From JAFMJV01 sp034436555 (GTDB taxonomy: Bacteria; Chloroflexota; Limnocylindria; Limnocylindrales; CSP1-4): a DNA stretch of 64,000 bases. Positions 17,057-25,014 of this stretch are shown here, in pieces. Below the pieces are notes generated by a model. That model was not told where the DNA came from. It ran no database searches and saw only the letters and a list, made by a program, of their open reading frames with translations. The stretch is from positions 1-64,000 of the forward strand of contig DAOTUU010000035.1 in the NCBI GenBank assembly GCA_034436555.1, written 5' to 3'. The first letter of the stretch is position 1. Each line of letters starts with the position of its first letter. Both the position numbers and the translations under genes were made by a program.

Positions 17057-18064
17057 ATGCCGTCAGAGGGCAAGATCCGCGAGCACGCGGAGCTGATCGT
17101 CAACACCTGCTTCACGGTGGACCAGGGTGATGTGGTCACGATCATCACAGATGATGACCACGCCCATCTCGCGCGGGTGGTCGCGGAGGTCGCCGCGGAG
17201 AAGGGCGCCTGGCCCGTGATCATGAACAACGAGACCCAGGTGGCGCGCTGCCTGGGCGACACGCTGTTCCCCATGGCGCCCCCCAAGAACCTCCACGACG
17301 CGATGCTCGCCGCGGACGAGATCATCATCATGACCAACCTCGAGTGGGCGAACCGCTTCGCCCACGTGAGCGCGGTGAAGGAGTCCTGCGCCAACAACGT
17401 CAAGATCGCCAGCGTCGAGGGCGGCATGGGCGACTGGGACATCAAGGTCGGGGACATCCTCGATTCCACCGACCGGGCCGTCGCGGCGATGAAGAAGCTC
17501 GAGGGCGTCAGGACGTGCCGCGTGTGGACCCCGGAGGGCACGGACGTGACCGTGTCCATCGCCGAGCGGCCGCCGCTCCAGGTGACACCCATCCGTCAGC
17601 GCGGCTGGATGATGGGTCCGCTGCCCCTGTGGGGCGAGGTCGCCTATGCCTCGGTGGAGAACGCCACGAACGGGGTCATCGCGATCACGGGCAACATGCT
17701 GGGCATCGGCGTGGACGTGGTGAGCTCGCCCATCTACTGGCACGTGAAGGACGGCAAGGTCGTCAAGATCGAGGGTGAGCGCGACGCCCAGGAGCTGGCG
17801 CGCGTGACCGAGGGCGTGCCCAACGTGGACATCGTGGCGGAGTTCGCCTTCGGCACGAGTTCCATCTCGCCCTTCGGATCGCCGTCGGAGAAGGGACGCA
17901 TCGGCAACGTCCACTTCGCCATGGGCGACAACAAGAACGCCTATCCGGGCGGCCAGAACTCGTGCCGGCTCCACCTCGACGGCGTCGTGCGCAACGCGAC
18001 GCTGGAGATCGTGGAGGGCGGCAAGGGCGGCTACATCGTGCGGGACGGCCAGTGGGACGTCTGA
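17057..18064 (+). CDS. NicX/M29-aminopeptidase-like metal enzyme, candidate pyridine-ring dioxygenase
   Basis: This 335-residue protein belongs to the family shared by M29 (aminopeptidase T) metallopeptidases and NicX, the Fe(II) 2,5-dihydroxypyridine 5,6-dioxygenase. The C-terminal metal region is conserved: Glu262 in VAEFAFGTSS, His286 in VHFAMGD and the HxD pair His306/Asp308 in RLHLDGVV. It is shorter than typical M29 peptidases (about 400 residues) and close to NicX length. In an operon for pyridoxal catabolism that also has a molybdenum hydroxylase, a ring-cleaving dioxygenase is the attractive assignment. A peptidase or other amide hydrolase remains possible, because the metal-binding pattern alone does not separate them. 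Its start is six bases after the LLM gene. Confidence 0.75.
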   Translation: MPSEGKIREHAELIVNTCFTVDQGDVVTIITDDDHAHLARVVAEVAAEKGAWPVIMNNETQVARCLGDTLFPMAPPKNLHDAMLAADEIIIMTNLEWANRFAHVSAVKESCANNVKIASVEGGMGDWDIKVGDILDSTDRAVAAMKKLEGVRTCRVWTPEGTDVTVSIAERPPLQVTPIRQRGWMMGPLPLWGEVAYASVENATNGVIAITGNMLGIGVDVVSSPIYWHVKDGKVVKIEGERDAQELARVTEGVPNVDIVAEFAFGTSSISPFGSPSEKGRIGNVHFAMGDNKNAYPGGQNSCRLHLDGVVRNATLEIVEGGKGGYIVRDGQWDV

Positions 18065-18069
18065 GCGGC

Positions 18070-18462
18070 GTGCACGTCGTCCGCCGGGATGACGTCCCGC
18101 CCATCGACCTGCCCGGGGGCTCCTGGAGCCGGGTGCTGCTGACGAGAGAGCGTGTGGGGTCCGACGTGGCCCTCGGCGTGTCCAGCTTCGCGCCGGGCAC
18201 CGCCACGCTCTCGCTCAATCACGCCACCGACGAGCTCGCCTACGTCCTGTCGGGCCACGGCGAGCTGTGGCTGGAGGATGAGGTCGTGGCCTACGGTCCC
18301 GAGTCGGCCCTGTTCATCCCGGCGGGGGTCTGGCATGTGGTCGCGAATCCCGGCACCGAGCCCGTGACCATGGTCTTCGCGTTCCCCGGACCGGACTACC
18401 CGCCGACCGAGCGACGGCCCGGCTCGAGGCCCGCGGGAGATCACGGCGAGACGAGCGCCTGA
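18070..18462 (+). CDS. Cupin-domain protein
   Basis: This is a 130-residue single-domain cupin, a small beta-barrel that usually binds a metal. Motif 1 is degenerate (LSLNHATDELAYVLSGHGELW) with one His and one Glu, and motif 2 (PAGVWHVVANPG) keeps a His. The GTG at 18070 is five bases after the stop of the NicX-like gene and lacks a strong ribosome site, so translation is probably coupled. Cupins in catabolic operons act as dioxygenases, isomerases or ligand sensors. Here it may help in ring cleavage or handle an unstable product. The exact role cannot be assigned. Confidence 0.8.
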   Translation: MHVVRRDDVPPIDLPGGSWSRVLLTRERVGSDVALGVSSFAPGTATLSLNHATDELAYVLSGHGELWLEDEVVAYGPESALFIPAGVWHVVANPGTEPVTMVFAFPGPDYPPTERRPGSRPAGDHGETSA

Positions 18463-18484
18463 CGTCCGCAGGAGGGGGATCGGC

Positions 18485-18508
18485 ATGAGCAAGGACGGGC
18501 ATCCGTGA
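18485..18508 (+). other. Seven-codon mini-ORF with a strong ribosome site
   Basis: AGGAGG stands nine bases before ATG at 18485, which opens a frame of only seven codons (MSKDGHP) ending in TGA at 18506-18508. That stop overlaps the GTG start of the next gene as GTGA. It may deliver ribosomes to the decarboxylase start by coupling, or mark a one-base error in the true gene start. Confidence 0.45.
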
Positions 18509-19221
18509 CCATCGATCAGCTCCGCGAGCGCGTCGCGGTGGCCTCGCGGCTCATCGCGATGGAGGGATACACCGACCTCACCCTCGGCCACGTCTCGGCA
18601 CGGCTGCCGGGCGAGCGGACCGTCTGGATCAAGCGCAAGGGCCTCGCCCTCGACGAGGTGGAGCCGGAGCACGTCATCGCGCTCGACCTGGACGACCCGG
18701 ACGCGTTCGCCGCGAACCGCGACTACCACCTCGAGTCGGTGATGCACGCGGAGATCTACCGTGCCCGCCCGGACGTCAACGCGGTCATCCACGGACATCC
18801 CCTCTATGGCACCGCCCTGGGCGCCACGGACGGCACCCTTCTGTGCATGACCCACGACGCGGTCCTGTTCACCGACGGCCTGGGCATCTACGACGACGGG
18901 CCCGCGCTGGTCACTGAGCGCTCCCAGGCCGTCCGCGTGGCCGAGGCGCTGGGCGGCAGGCGGGCCGCGCTGCTGCGCAACCATGGCGTCGTGGTGGCGG
19001 GCGAGGACGTCCGATGGGCGGTGCTGACCGCGATCACCCTGGAGCGGGCCATCCGCTTCCAATCGATCGCGGCGACGCTCGGCGGGCCGCTGCCCATCCC
19101 GACCGCGGACGCGGAGACGCTTCGCCCCATGAAGTACCAGGAGTTCCTGCTCGACGACTACTGGGCGTCGTGGGAGCGCCGCGTGGCACGCCAGCGTGCC
19201 AGCCAGGGAGGTGGTGCCTGA
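18505..19221 (+). CDS. Class II aldolase-family decarboxylase, candidate HMPDC decarboxylase
   Basis: This 238-residue protein has the class II aldolase/adducin fold. Metal-binding residues are visible: Glu77 and His81 in LESVMHAEIY, His96 and His98 in VIHGHPLYG and His160 in LLRNHGVVV. In the Mesorhizobium B6 pathway the decarboxylase of 3-hydroxy-2-methylpyridine-4,5-dicarboxylate belongs to this fold, and this gene sits among the other pathway genes, so that reaction is the best candidate. Sugar-phosphate aldolase activity is less likely in this context. The GTG at 18505 overlaps the stop of a seven-codon mini-ORF; the stop overlaps the next start as TGATG. Confidence 0.78.
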   Translation: MTIDQLRERVAVASRLIAMEGYTDLTLGHVSARLPGERTVWIKRKGLALDEVEPEHVIALDLDDPDAFAANRDYHLESVMHAEIYRARPDVNAVIHGHPLYGTALGATDGTLLCMTHDAVLFTDGLGIYDDGPALVTERSQAVRVAEALGGRRAALLRNHGVVVAGEDVRWAVLTAITLERAIRFQSIAATLGGPLPIPTADAETLRPMKYQEFLLDDYWASWERRVARQRASQGGGA

Positions 19222-19721
19222 TGCGCCTGGACCTGCGCCTGAACGGCGCCCATCGGACACTCGACGTGGAGCCCCAGGAGCTGCTGCTCGACGTGCTCCG
19301 GGAGCGCTTGGGGCTGACCGGCGCCAAGCGCTCCTGCGACGTGCAGGTGTGCGGCACCTGCACGGTCCTGGTGGACGGCCAGCCGGTCAGCTCCTGCACC
19401 TATCTCGCCGCGGAGGCAGATGGCCGCGAGGTGCTGACCATCGAGGGCTTCCGGGAGACGGAGTCGTTCGCCCGGATCGCGGACGCGTTCACCCGGCGCG
19501 CGGCGAGCCAGTGCGGTTTCTGCACACCGGCCATGGTCCTCACCACCCACGCGCTGCTGGAGGAGGGCGCGTTCACGGATGAGGACGCCATCCGGCAGGG
19601 CCTGTCGGGGAACCTGTGTCGCTGCACGGGCTACCGCGCGATCCTCCAGGCGGTGGGCGACCTGGCGGGCGTGGACACCCCGGGTGCCGACCACGCGCCG
19701 ATCGCGGAGACCCCCCGATGA
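19221..19721 (+). CDS. Molybdenum hydroxylase small subunit, two [2Fe-2S] clusters
   Basis: This is a 166-residue iron-sulfur subunit of the xanthine oxidase/CO dehydrogenase (CoxS) family. The plant-ferredoxin-like cluster ligands are Cys39, Cys44, Cys47 and Cys59 (CDVQVCGTC ... SSC). The second cluster uses Cys98, Cys101, Cys133 and Cys135 (CGFC ... CRC). It passes electrons from the molybdopterin subunit encoded directly downstream to the FAD subunit, which here is encoded 12 kb away on the other strand (31493-32380). The ATG overlaps the preceding stop by one base. In this operon the complex probably hydroxylates a pyridine ring carbon next to nitrogen. Confidence 0.93.
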   Translation: MRLDLRLNGAHRTLDVEPQELLLDVLRERLGLTGAKRSCDVQVCGTCTVLVDGQPVSSCTYLAAEADGREVLTIEGFRETESFARIADAFTRRAASQCGFCTPAMVLTTHALLEEGAFTDEDAIRQGLSGNLCRCTGYRAILQAVGDLAGVDTPGADHAPIAETPR

Positions 19722-22015
19722 CCGTCACCACGCGCCCGCCCGGCACACGCGCCGGGGCCCAGGTCGGCCGCAGCCTTCAGCGCGTGGACGCGGGCGAGAA
19801 GACCCGTGGTGAAGCACGCTTCGTGGGCGACATGCGGCTGCCCGACATGCTCTGGGGCAAGGTGCTGCGGAGCCCCGTGCCCCACGCCCGGATCGCGTCG
19901 ATCGATGTCTCGGCGGCACTCGCGCGCCCGGGCGTGGTGAGCGTGCTCACGGGCGCCGACACCCTCGACATCGACCCCTACTGGGGCCACGCCATCAAGG
20001 ACCGCCCGATCGTGGCCATCGACGTGGTGCGCTTCCAGGGCGAGCCGGTCGCCGCGGTCGCCGCGGTCGACGAGGCGACCGCCCAGGCGGCCCTCGACGA
20101 CATCGTGGTGGAGTACGAGGCGCTGCCCGTCGTGGGCACCCTGGAGGACGCCCTCGCGCCGGACGCGACGCTGGTCCACAGCGCGCCCATCCGACCCGGC
20201 CTGTTCCACGGTCTGGGCACCCTGCCGCCCCGCGACGGCAACATCTGCTACTCCTACGCCATCGAGCGCGGTGACGTGGCCGGGATCTTCGCGGCCGCGG
20301 ACATCGTGGTGGAGGGGGAGTACACCTTCCCGGGCATCTACCAGTACGCCATGGAGACACACAGCGTGATCGCCGCCTGGGAGGGCGACGAGGTCACCCT
20401 GCACGCCACCTGCCAGCACCCGTTCCTGGTGCGCGCGGAGATCGCCGCGCTGTTCGACATCCCCCTGGGCAAGGTGCGCATCATCGTGCCCTACCTGGGC
20501 GGCGGCTTCGGCAGCAAGTCGTACACCAAGATGGAGCCCATCACCGCGGCCCTCGCGCGCAAGGCGGGCCGGCCGGTGAAGATCGTCAACCGGGTGGACG
20601 AGTCCATGGCCACCACCCGCCGCCACGGCGCGCGGGCATGGATGCGCACCGCAGCCGACCGGACGGGCCGGCTGCTGGCGCGCGAATGCCGCATCTGGTT
20701 CGACACCGGCGCCTACGCCGACAACGGCCCGCGCGTCACGGCCACCGGCGGCGATTCCGCGCCCGGACCCTACCGCTGGGAGGCGGTCAAGGTGGACGCG
20801 CACTGCGTCCACACGCACACCGCGCCGTCCGGGTCGTATCGCGCGTTCGGGGCGTCGCACATCCAGTGGGTCGGCGAGCTCCAGGTGGACGAGGTCGCGC
20901 GCCGCGCGGGCATCGACGCGGTGGAGATCAGGCGACTGAACCTGCTCCACCCGGGCGAGCAGGTGCGGCCCGGCGGCAAGCCCCTCGACGCGGACCTCGT
21001 GGGCGACATCATCAAGGTCAGCGAGGCGCTCGGCTGGGACCGTGACAAGCCCGCCAACGTGGGCCGCGGCGTGTCCGTGGGGCTGCTGGCGGCGGGTGCC
21101 CATCCGGTCTCGAGCGCCATCGTGCGCCTGGAGGCGGACGGCGAGGCGATCGTGCTGGTGGGCTCCACGGAGATGGGTCAGGGCCAGCGGACCGCGTTCG
21201 CGCAGATCGCCGCGGAGGTCCTCGCGATGTCCGCCGAGCGGGTGCGCTGCAAGGGCACCGACACCGCGTTCACGCCCTACGACCGCTCCACGGGCGCCAG
21301 CCGCTCCACCACGCTCGCGGGCCTCGCGGTCCAGCGCGCGGCCGCGGAGGTGCGCGCGGACCTGCTGGCCATCGCGGCGCGCGTCTGGCCGGATGCGGGC
21401 GATGCCATCGAGCTGCGCGACGGGGCCGCCTGGCACGGTGACGAGCACCGGACCTACCCGGAGCTCATCGCCCGGCGCTTCGGGCTGTCCGGCGGCCAGC
21501 TCATCGGCGAGGGCGGCGTGCACCCGGAGGGCACCGGCTCCTACGCCGAGGGTCCGGTCTTCTGGGAGGTCTGCATCGGCGCGGCGGAGGTCCAGGTGGA
21601 CCCCGACACGGGCGTCGTGAAGGTCGCCCGGACCGCCACCATCGCGGACGTCGGCACGGCCATCAACCCGTTGCTCGTGGAGCGCCAGGATGAGGGCGCC
21701 ACGATGCAGGGCATCGGCAACGCGCTGCTCGAGGAGATGGTGTGGCAGCAGGGCCTGCTCGTCAACGACACGCTCCTGGAGTACCGCGTACCCACCATCG
21801 CCGACCTGCCGCCGGAGCAGGTGTGCGTGATCGTGGAGAACGCCGACGGACCCGGCCCGTTCGGCGCCAAGGGCTGCGGCGAGGGCGCCTTCGCCGGGAT
21901 CATCGCCGCGATCGCCACGGCGGTCGCAGATGCGGGCGTGCCGGTCACCGCCCTCCCCCTCACACCGGAGCGCGTCTGGCGCGCCATCGACCAGCAGGGT
22001 CCACCGGCAGGCTGA
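19718..22015 (+). CDS. Molybdenum hydroxylase large (molybdopterin) subunit
   Basis: This 765-residue catalytic subunit of the xanthine dehydrogenase family hydroxylates an aromatic carbon with water-derived oxygen. The Moco-binding stretches are clear: GGGFGSKSY, an RAFG segment in GSYRAFGASHIQWVGE, TEMGQGQRTAFAQI and, near the end, GAKGCGEGAF, whose Glu722 is the expected catalytic base. It overlaps the small subunit gene by four bases (ATGA). Family members act on purines, CO, nicotinate, quinoline or isoquinoline. Placement among B6-degradation genes favours a substituted hydroxypyridine carboxylate. Conversion of 2-methyl-3-hydroxypyridine-5-carboxylate to its 6-hydroxy form is my inference. 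Confidence 0.92.
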   Translation: MTVTTRPPGTRAGAQVGRSLQRVDAGEKTRGEARFVGDMRLPDMLWGKVLRSPVPHARIASIDVSAALARPGVVSVLTGADTLDIDPYWGHAIKDRPIVAIDVVRFQGEPVAAVAAVDEATAQAALDDIVVEYEALPVVGTLEDALAPDATLVHSAPIRPGLFHGLGTLPPRDGNICYSYAIERGDVAGIFAAADIVVEGEYTFPGIYQYAMETHSVIAAWEGDEVTLHATCQHPFLVRAEIAALFDIPLGKVRIIVPYLGGGFGSKSYTKMEPITAALARKAGRPVKIVNRVDESMATTRRHGARAWMRTAADRTGRLLARECRIWFDTGAYADNGPRVTATGGDSAPGPYRWEAVKVDAHCVHTHTAPSGSYRAFGASHIQWVGELQVDEVARRAGIDAVEIRRLNLLHPGEQVRPGGKPLDADLVGDIIKVSEALGWDRDKPANVGRGVSVGLLAAGAHPVSSAIVRLEADGEAIVLVGSTEMGQGQRTAFAQIAAEVLAMSAERVRCKGTDTAFTPYDRSTGASRSTTLAGLAVQRAAAEVRADLLAIAARVWPDAGDAIELRDGAAWHGDEHRTYPELIARRFGLSGGQLIGEGGVHPEGTGSYAEGPVFWEVCIGAAEVQVDPDTGVVKVARTATIADVGTAINPLLVERQDEGATMQGIGNALLEEMVWQQGLLVNDTLLEYRVPTIADLPPEQVCVIVENADGPGPFGAKGCGEGAFAGIIAAIATAVADAGVPVTALPLTPERVWRAIDQQGPPAG

Positions 22016-22060
22016 CCCGACCACCAGCGTCACCAACCCACCCCACAGGAGGTCCCAGAC

Positions 22061-22981
22061 ATGAGCAGGTTCCAGCGCGTCGCGGTCATGGGCACGGGCA
22101 CGATGGGCCCGGGCATGGGCGCGGTGCTCGCGCGGGCGGGCATGCACGTCACGCTCTTCGACACGTCGGCGGAGCAGCTCGAGCGGGCGAAGGCGGGCTA
22201 CGACCTGGCCTGGGGCGTGCTCGACCGGCTGGAGACACCCACGGTCGAGGGCGGCTCGGTCAGCTACTGCGACACGGTCGCGGCGGCGCTCGCGGGGGCC
22301 GAGTTCGTGATCGAGGCGATCCCCGAGAACCTGGAGCTGAAGCAGCGGGTCTACGCCGAGTATGAGCAGCACGTGGGCCCCGAGGTCATCCTCGCGTCCA
22401 ACACGTCGGGCATCCCGGCGACCAAGATCGCGGCGAACCTGGCGCACCCGGAGCGCGTCGTGGTCATGCACTGGTCCAACCCACCCCACCTCATCCCGAT
22501 GATCGAGGTCGTGCCGGGCGAGAAGACCAGCCAGGCGGCCGTGGACGCCACCATCGCGGTCATCAACGACGTGGGCTACTACCCCTGCCTGCTCAAGAAG
22601 GAGGTTCCCGGCTTCGTCGAGAACCGTGTCCTGTACGCGATCATGCGGGAATGCCTCGCGCTCGTGGACGAGGGCGTGGTGGACCTCGAGGAGCTGGACC
22701 TCAACGTCAAGTGGGGCATCGGCTACAAGCTCGCGGTGATCCCGCCGATGCACCTCCTGGACATGGCGGGCATGGACATCTACACCGCGGTCGCGAGCTA
22801 CCTCAACCCGGACCTGTCCAACGCGTCCGAGGTCAGCCCGACGATCAAGAACCTCGTCGCACAGGGCCGCCTGGGCATGAAGACGAAGGGCGGCCTGTTC
22901 GACTACACCGACGAGGAGGTCGGGGCACTGCGGGCGCAGCGCGGTGCGGCGCTCGTCAAGGTGCGCAAGGCGCTCAGCTGA
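22061..22981 (+). CDS. FHMPC dehydrogenase-like enzyme (3-hydroxyacyl-CoA dehydrogenase fold)
   Basis: This 306-residue NAD-dependent dehydrogenase looks orthologous to the B6-pathway enzyme that oxidises 5-formyl-3-hydroxy-2-methylpyridine-4-carboxylate to the 4,5-dicarboxylate. The Rossmann motif is VMGTGTMGPGMG (residues 9-20). Characteristic stretches are SNTSGIPATK, MHWSNPPHLIPMIEV (His137 and Glu149), VPGFVENRVLYA and WGIGYKLAV. These match what I recall of the Mesorhizobium loti enzyme much better than fatty-acid 3-hydroxyacyl-CoA dehydrogenases, which lack the WSNPPH segment. The ATG at 22061 has AGGAGG upstream. Next to it are genes for lactonase and pyridoxal dehydrogenase homologues. 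Confidence 0.88.
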   Translation: MSRFQRVAVMGTGTMGPGMGAVLARAGMHVTLFDTSAEQLERAKAGYDLAWGVLDRLETPTVEGGSVSYCDTVAAALAGAEFVIEAIPENLELKQRVYAEYEQHVGPEVILASNTSGIPATKIAANLAHPERVVVMHWSNPPHLIPMIEVVPGEKTSQAAVDATIAVINDVGYYPCLLKKEVPGFVENRVLYAIMRECLALVDEGVVDLEELDLNVKWGIGYKLAVIPPMHLLDMAGMDIYTAVASYLNPDLSNASEVSPTIKNLVAQGRLGMKTKGGLFDYTDEEVGALRAQRGAALVKVRKALS

Positions 22982-23018
22982 TCGCGTTCCCCGATCACGC
23001 ACAGGAGGAGGCGTCCCG

Positions 23019-23765
23019 ATGAAGATCTACCTGCTGGACCTGGGCTCGCTGGTCATCGACCGGTCGGACGTCCTGTGGCACATCGATGTCGGGACGCCGG
23101 TGCGCTTCCCGGTGTTCGGGGTCTACATCGACCACCCGGAGGGGAAGTTCATCTTCGACACCGGATACGACCTGGACCACGTCAACAAGGTGCTCCCCTT
23201 CGAGCTGCCCGAGCAGTCGCCCGAGCAGACGCTGCCCGCGCAGCTGGCCAAGGTCGGCGTCAGGCCCGAGGAGATCGACTACGTCATCAACTCCCACTTC
23301 CACTTCGACCACGTGGGTGGCAACAAGTACCTCACGAACGCCACGCTGCTGACCTCCAAGCTGGAGCTGCGCTCGGGCCTCGTGCCGGAGCCGTTCGAGC
23401 GCCTGGGCTACAGCGACCTGTCGTTCTACGAACGCGGCAAGACCAAGGTGGAGTTCCTCGAGGGCGACGTGGAGATCGCCGAGGGCCTCACGCTGTTCGA
23501 GACGCCCGGCCACACCATCGGTCACTACTCGCTGCTCGCGGAGCCGGACAACCGCCGCCCGATGATCTTCTGTGGCGACGCCGTGTACACCCAGGAGACG
23601 CTGGACCGGATGATCATCGGCGGCTTCCACCTGGACCCCGTCGAGTCCATCAGCGCCATCAAGCGCATCAAGCAGTGGGCCAAGGAGTACGACGCGGAGA
23701 TCTTCCCGTCGCACGACATGGGCCCCTGGGAGACGTGGAAGCACGCTCCCGAGTACTACGACTGA
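23019..23765 (+). CDS. 4-pyridoxolactonase-like metallo-beta-lactamase-fold hydrolase
   Basis: This is a 248-residue MBL-fold lactonase that should open 4-pyridoxolactone to 4-pyridoxate. The zinc motif is NSHFHFDHVGG (His93, His95, Asp97, His98). Further zinc ligands are expected in PGHTIGHYS, FCGDAVY and PSHDMGP. The opening KIYLLDLGSLVIDRSDVLW, the DTGYDLDHVNKVLPFE segment and PFERLGYSDLSF agree closely with the M. loti 4-pyridoxolactonase as I remember it, and separate it from ordinary quorum-quenching AHL lactonases. The ATG at 23019 has AGGAGGAG eight bases upstream. It is flanked by genes for the steps before and after it in the pathway. Confidence 0.9.
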   Translation: MKIYLLDLGSLVIDRSDVLWHIDVGTPVRFPVFGVYIDHPEGKFIFDTGYDLDHVNKVLPFELPEQSPEQTLPAQLAKVGVRPEEIDYVINSHFHFDHVGGNKYLTNATLLTSKLELRSGLVPEPFERLGYSDLSFYERGKTKVEFLEGDVEIAEGLTLFETPGHTIGHYSLLAEPDNRRPMIFCGDAVYTQETLDRMIIGGFHLDPVESISAIKRIKQWAKEYDAEIFPSHDMGPWETWKHAPEYYD

Positions 23766-23790
23766 CCCTGACATCCCGGAGGAGACGCAC

Positions 23791-24525
23791 ATGAAGCTCG
23801 AAGGTCGCGTCGCGATCGTCACCGGCTCGGCCCAGGGAATCGGGCGGGCCATCGCAGACAAGCTCGCCGCCGAGGGCGCCCGGGTGGTCATCGCGGACCT
23901 CAACGAGGCAGGCGCCCAGGCTGCCGCCGCGGCGATCCCCGGAGCCACCGCCGTGCGCGCGGACGTGTCCGATGAGGCGTCCGTGAAGGCCATGGTGAAG
24001 GCCGCCGTGGACGCCCACGGCAAGCTCGACATCCTGGTCAACTGCGCCGCGATCGTGCCGTTCACACCGTGGGACGAGGTGGACTTCGCGGAATGGCGCC
24101 GGATCATGGCGGTGAACCTGGACGGCACGTTCCTGACCAACCGCCACGCCAGCGACGAGATGCGCAAGGCGGGCTACGGCCGGATCGTGAACATCGCCTC
24201 GAACGTGATCGTAGCGGGGACGCCCAACCTCGCGCACTACGTCGCATCGAAGGGTGGCGTGTTCGGGTTCACCCGCGCCCTGGCCACCGAGCTGGGTCGC
24301 CACGGCATCACCGTGAACGCGGTGGCGCCGGGCCTGACCGAGACGGAGGGCACCCTCGCCTCGCCGCACGCGAACGCGTTCGACTTCGTCCAGTCGCTCC
24401 AGGCGATCCCGCGACGCGGCGTCGCCAGCGACATCGCGCCCGCGGTCGCCTTCCTGGTCAGCGAGGAGGCGGCCTGGGTCACCGGGTCCATGCTCGTCGT
24501 GGACGGCGGCCACACCCGCCACTAG
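23791..24525 (+). CDS. Pyridoxal 4-dehydrogenase-like SDR
   Basis: This 244-residue short-chain dehydrogenase probably oxidises pyridoxal (hemiacetal form) to 4-pyridoxolactone with NAD. Cofactor motif VTGSAQGIG is at residues 10-18, with catalytic Ser137 (NIASN), Tyr150 and Lys154 (YVASKGG). Segments specific to the B6 enzyme group are AAIVPFTPWDEVD, AGTPNLAHY, GFTRALATELG and ASPHANAFDFVQSLQA, which agree with the M. loti pyridoxal 4-dehydrogenase as I recall it. The ATG at 23791 follows GGAGG. Its product is the substrate of the lactonase encoded immediately upstream, which strengthens the assignment. Confidence 0.88.
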   Translation: MKLEGRVAIVTGSAQGIGRAIADKLAAEGARVVIADLNEAGAQAAAAAIPGATAVRADVSDEASVKAMVKAAVDAHGKLDILVNCAAIVPFTPWDEVDFAEWRRIMAVNLDGTFLTNRHASDEMRKAGYGRIVNIASNVIVAGTPNLAHYVASKGGVFGFTRALATELGRHGITVNAVAPGLTETEGTLASPHANAFDFVQSLQAIPRRGVASDIAPAVAFLVSEEAAWVTGSMLVVDGGHTRH

Positions 24526-24585
24526 CCGGCCACTCCGCCACTAGGCGGCCACACCCGCCATCAGGCGGCCACACCCGCCATCAGG
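24506..24585. repeat. Tandem repeat of about 20-base units at the end of the SDR gene
   Basis: Units like GGCGGCCACACCCGCCATCA occur three to four times in tandem. The first unit encodes the SDR C-terminus (GGHTRH plus stop) and the last leads into the AGGAGG site of the next gene. This looks like local duplication of the stop region. Confidence 0.75.
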
Positions 24586-24596
24586 AGGATCACGCG

Positions 24597-25004
24597 ATGC
24601 CTTCCTTCGAGGTGACCAGCGGCGGTCCGGTCCTCGCGGTCTCGGACTTCAGCGCGTCTCTGGCGTTCTACGTGGACGGCCTCGGGTTCTCCGTCGTGGA
24701 ACGCTTCGACGACCCGCCGTTCGCGATCCTGTCCCACGGGCCGGTCCGGATCTGCGTGGGCGAGCAGGGCCATCCGGCGCCCGACCTGCCCGACGTGGCG
24801 CTGACCGTGCCGGGCGACCCGCTTCGGCCGGGCGCCCGGCTGGTCCTGTGGGTGGATGACGTGCACGCGGTCCATCGCGAGCTCGTGGCGCGCGGCGTGC
24901 CGATGGCCAGCGAGCCCTGGTCGCCGCCATGGGGCGGCGGCCGCTTCTTCACCCGCGATCCCGACGGGTTCCTGGTGGAGTTCGAGACCCTGGCGGCCTC
25001 GTGA
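24597..25004 (+). CDS. VOC-family protein in the B6 operon
   Basis: This 135-residue protein has the VOC two-module fold, with VLAVSDFSASLAFYVDGLGF in the first half and LVLWVDDVHAVHRELVARG plus FTRDPDGFLVEFETL in the second. The N-terminal metal His of glyoxalases is not evident (Leu/Ala replace it), while the C-terminal Glu is present, so it may be a binding protein rather than a metal enzyme. The ATG at 24597 follows AGGAGG. Its place between the pyridoxal dehydrogenase and the first aminotransferase suggests a role with a pathway intermediate. The function is unknown. Confidence 0.78.
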   Translation: MPSFEVTSGGPVLAVSDFSASLAFYVDGLGFSVVERFDDPPFAILSHGPVRICVGEQGHPAPDLPDVALTVPGDPLRPGARLVLWVDDVHAVHRELVARGVPMASEPWSPPWGGGRFFTRDPDGFLVEFETLAAS

Positions 25005-25014
25005 CCAGACGGAC

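Noticed and set aside
16002..22015. Nicotinate or purine degradation as the main function
   Set aside because: A molybdenum hydroxylase and NicX-like protein would fit, but NicC, NicD, NicE, NicF or urate and allantoin genes are absent, while four specific B6-pathway homologues are present.
22061..22981. Fatty-acid beta-oxidation 3-hydroxyacyl-CoA dehydrogenase
   Set aside because: The WSNPPH and WGIGYK segments and the lack of any acyl-CoA genes point to the FHMPC dehydrogenase group.
23019..23765. AHL lactonase (quorum quenching)
   Set aside because: The MBL zinc motif is shared, but the rest of the chain and the neighbours match 4-pyridoxolactonase.
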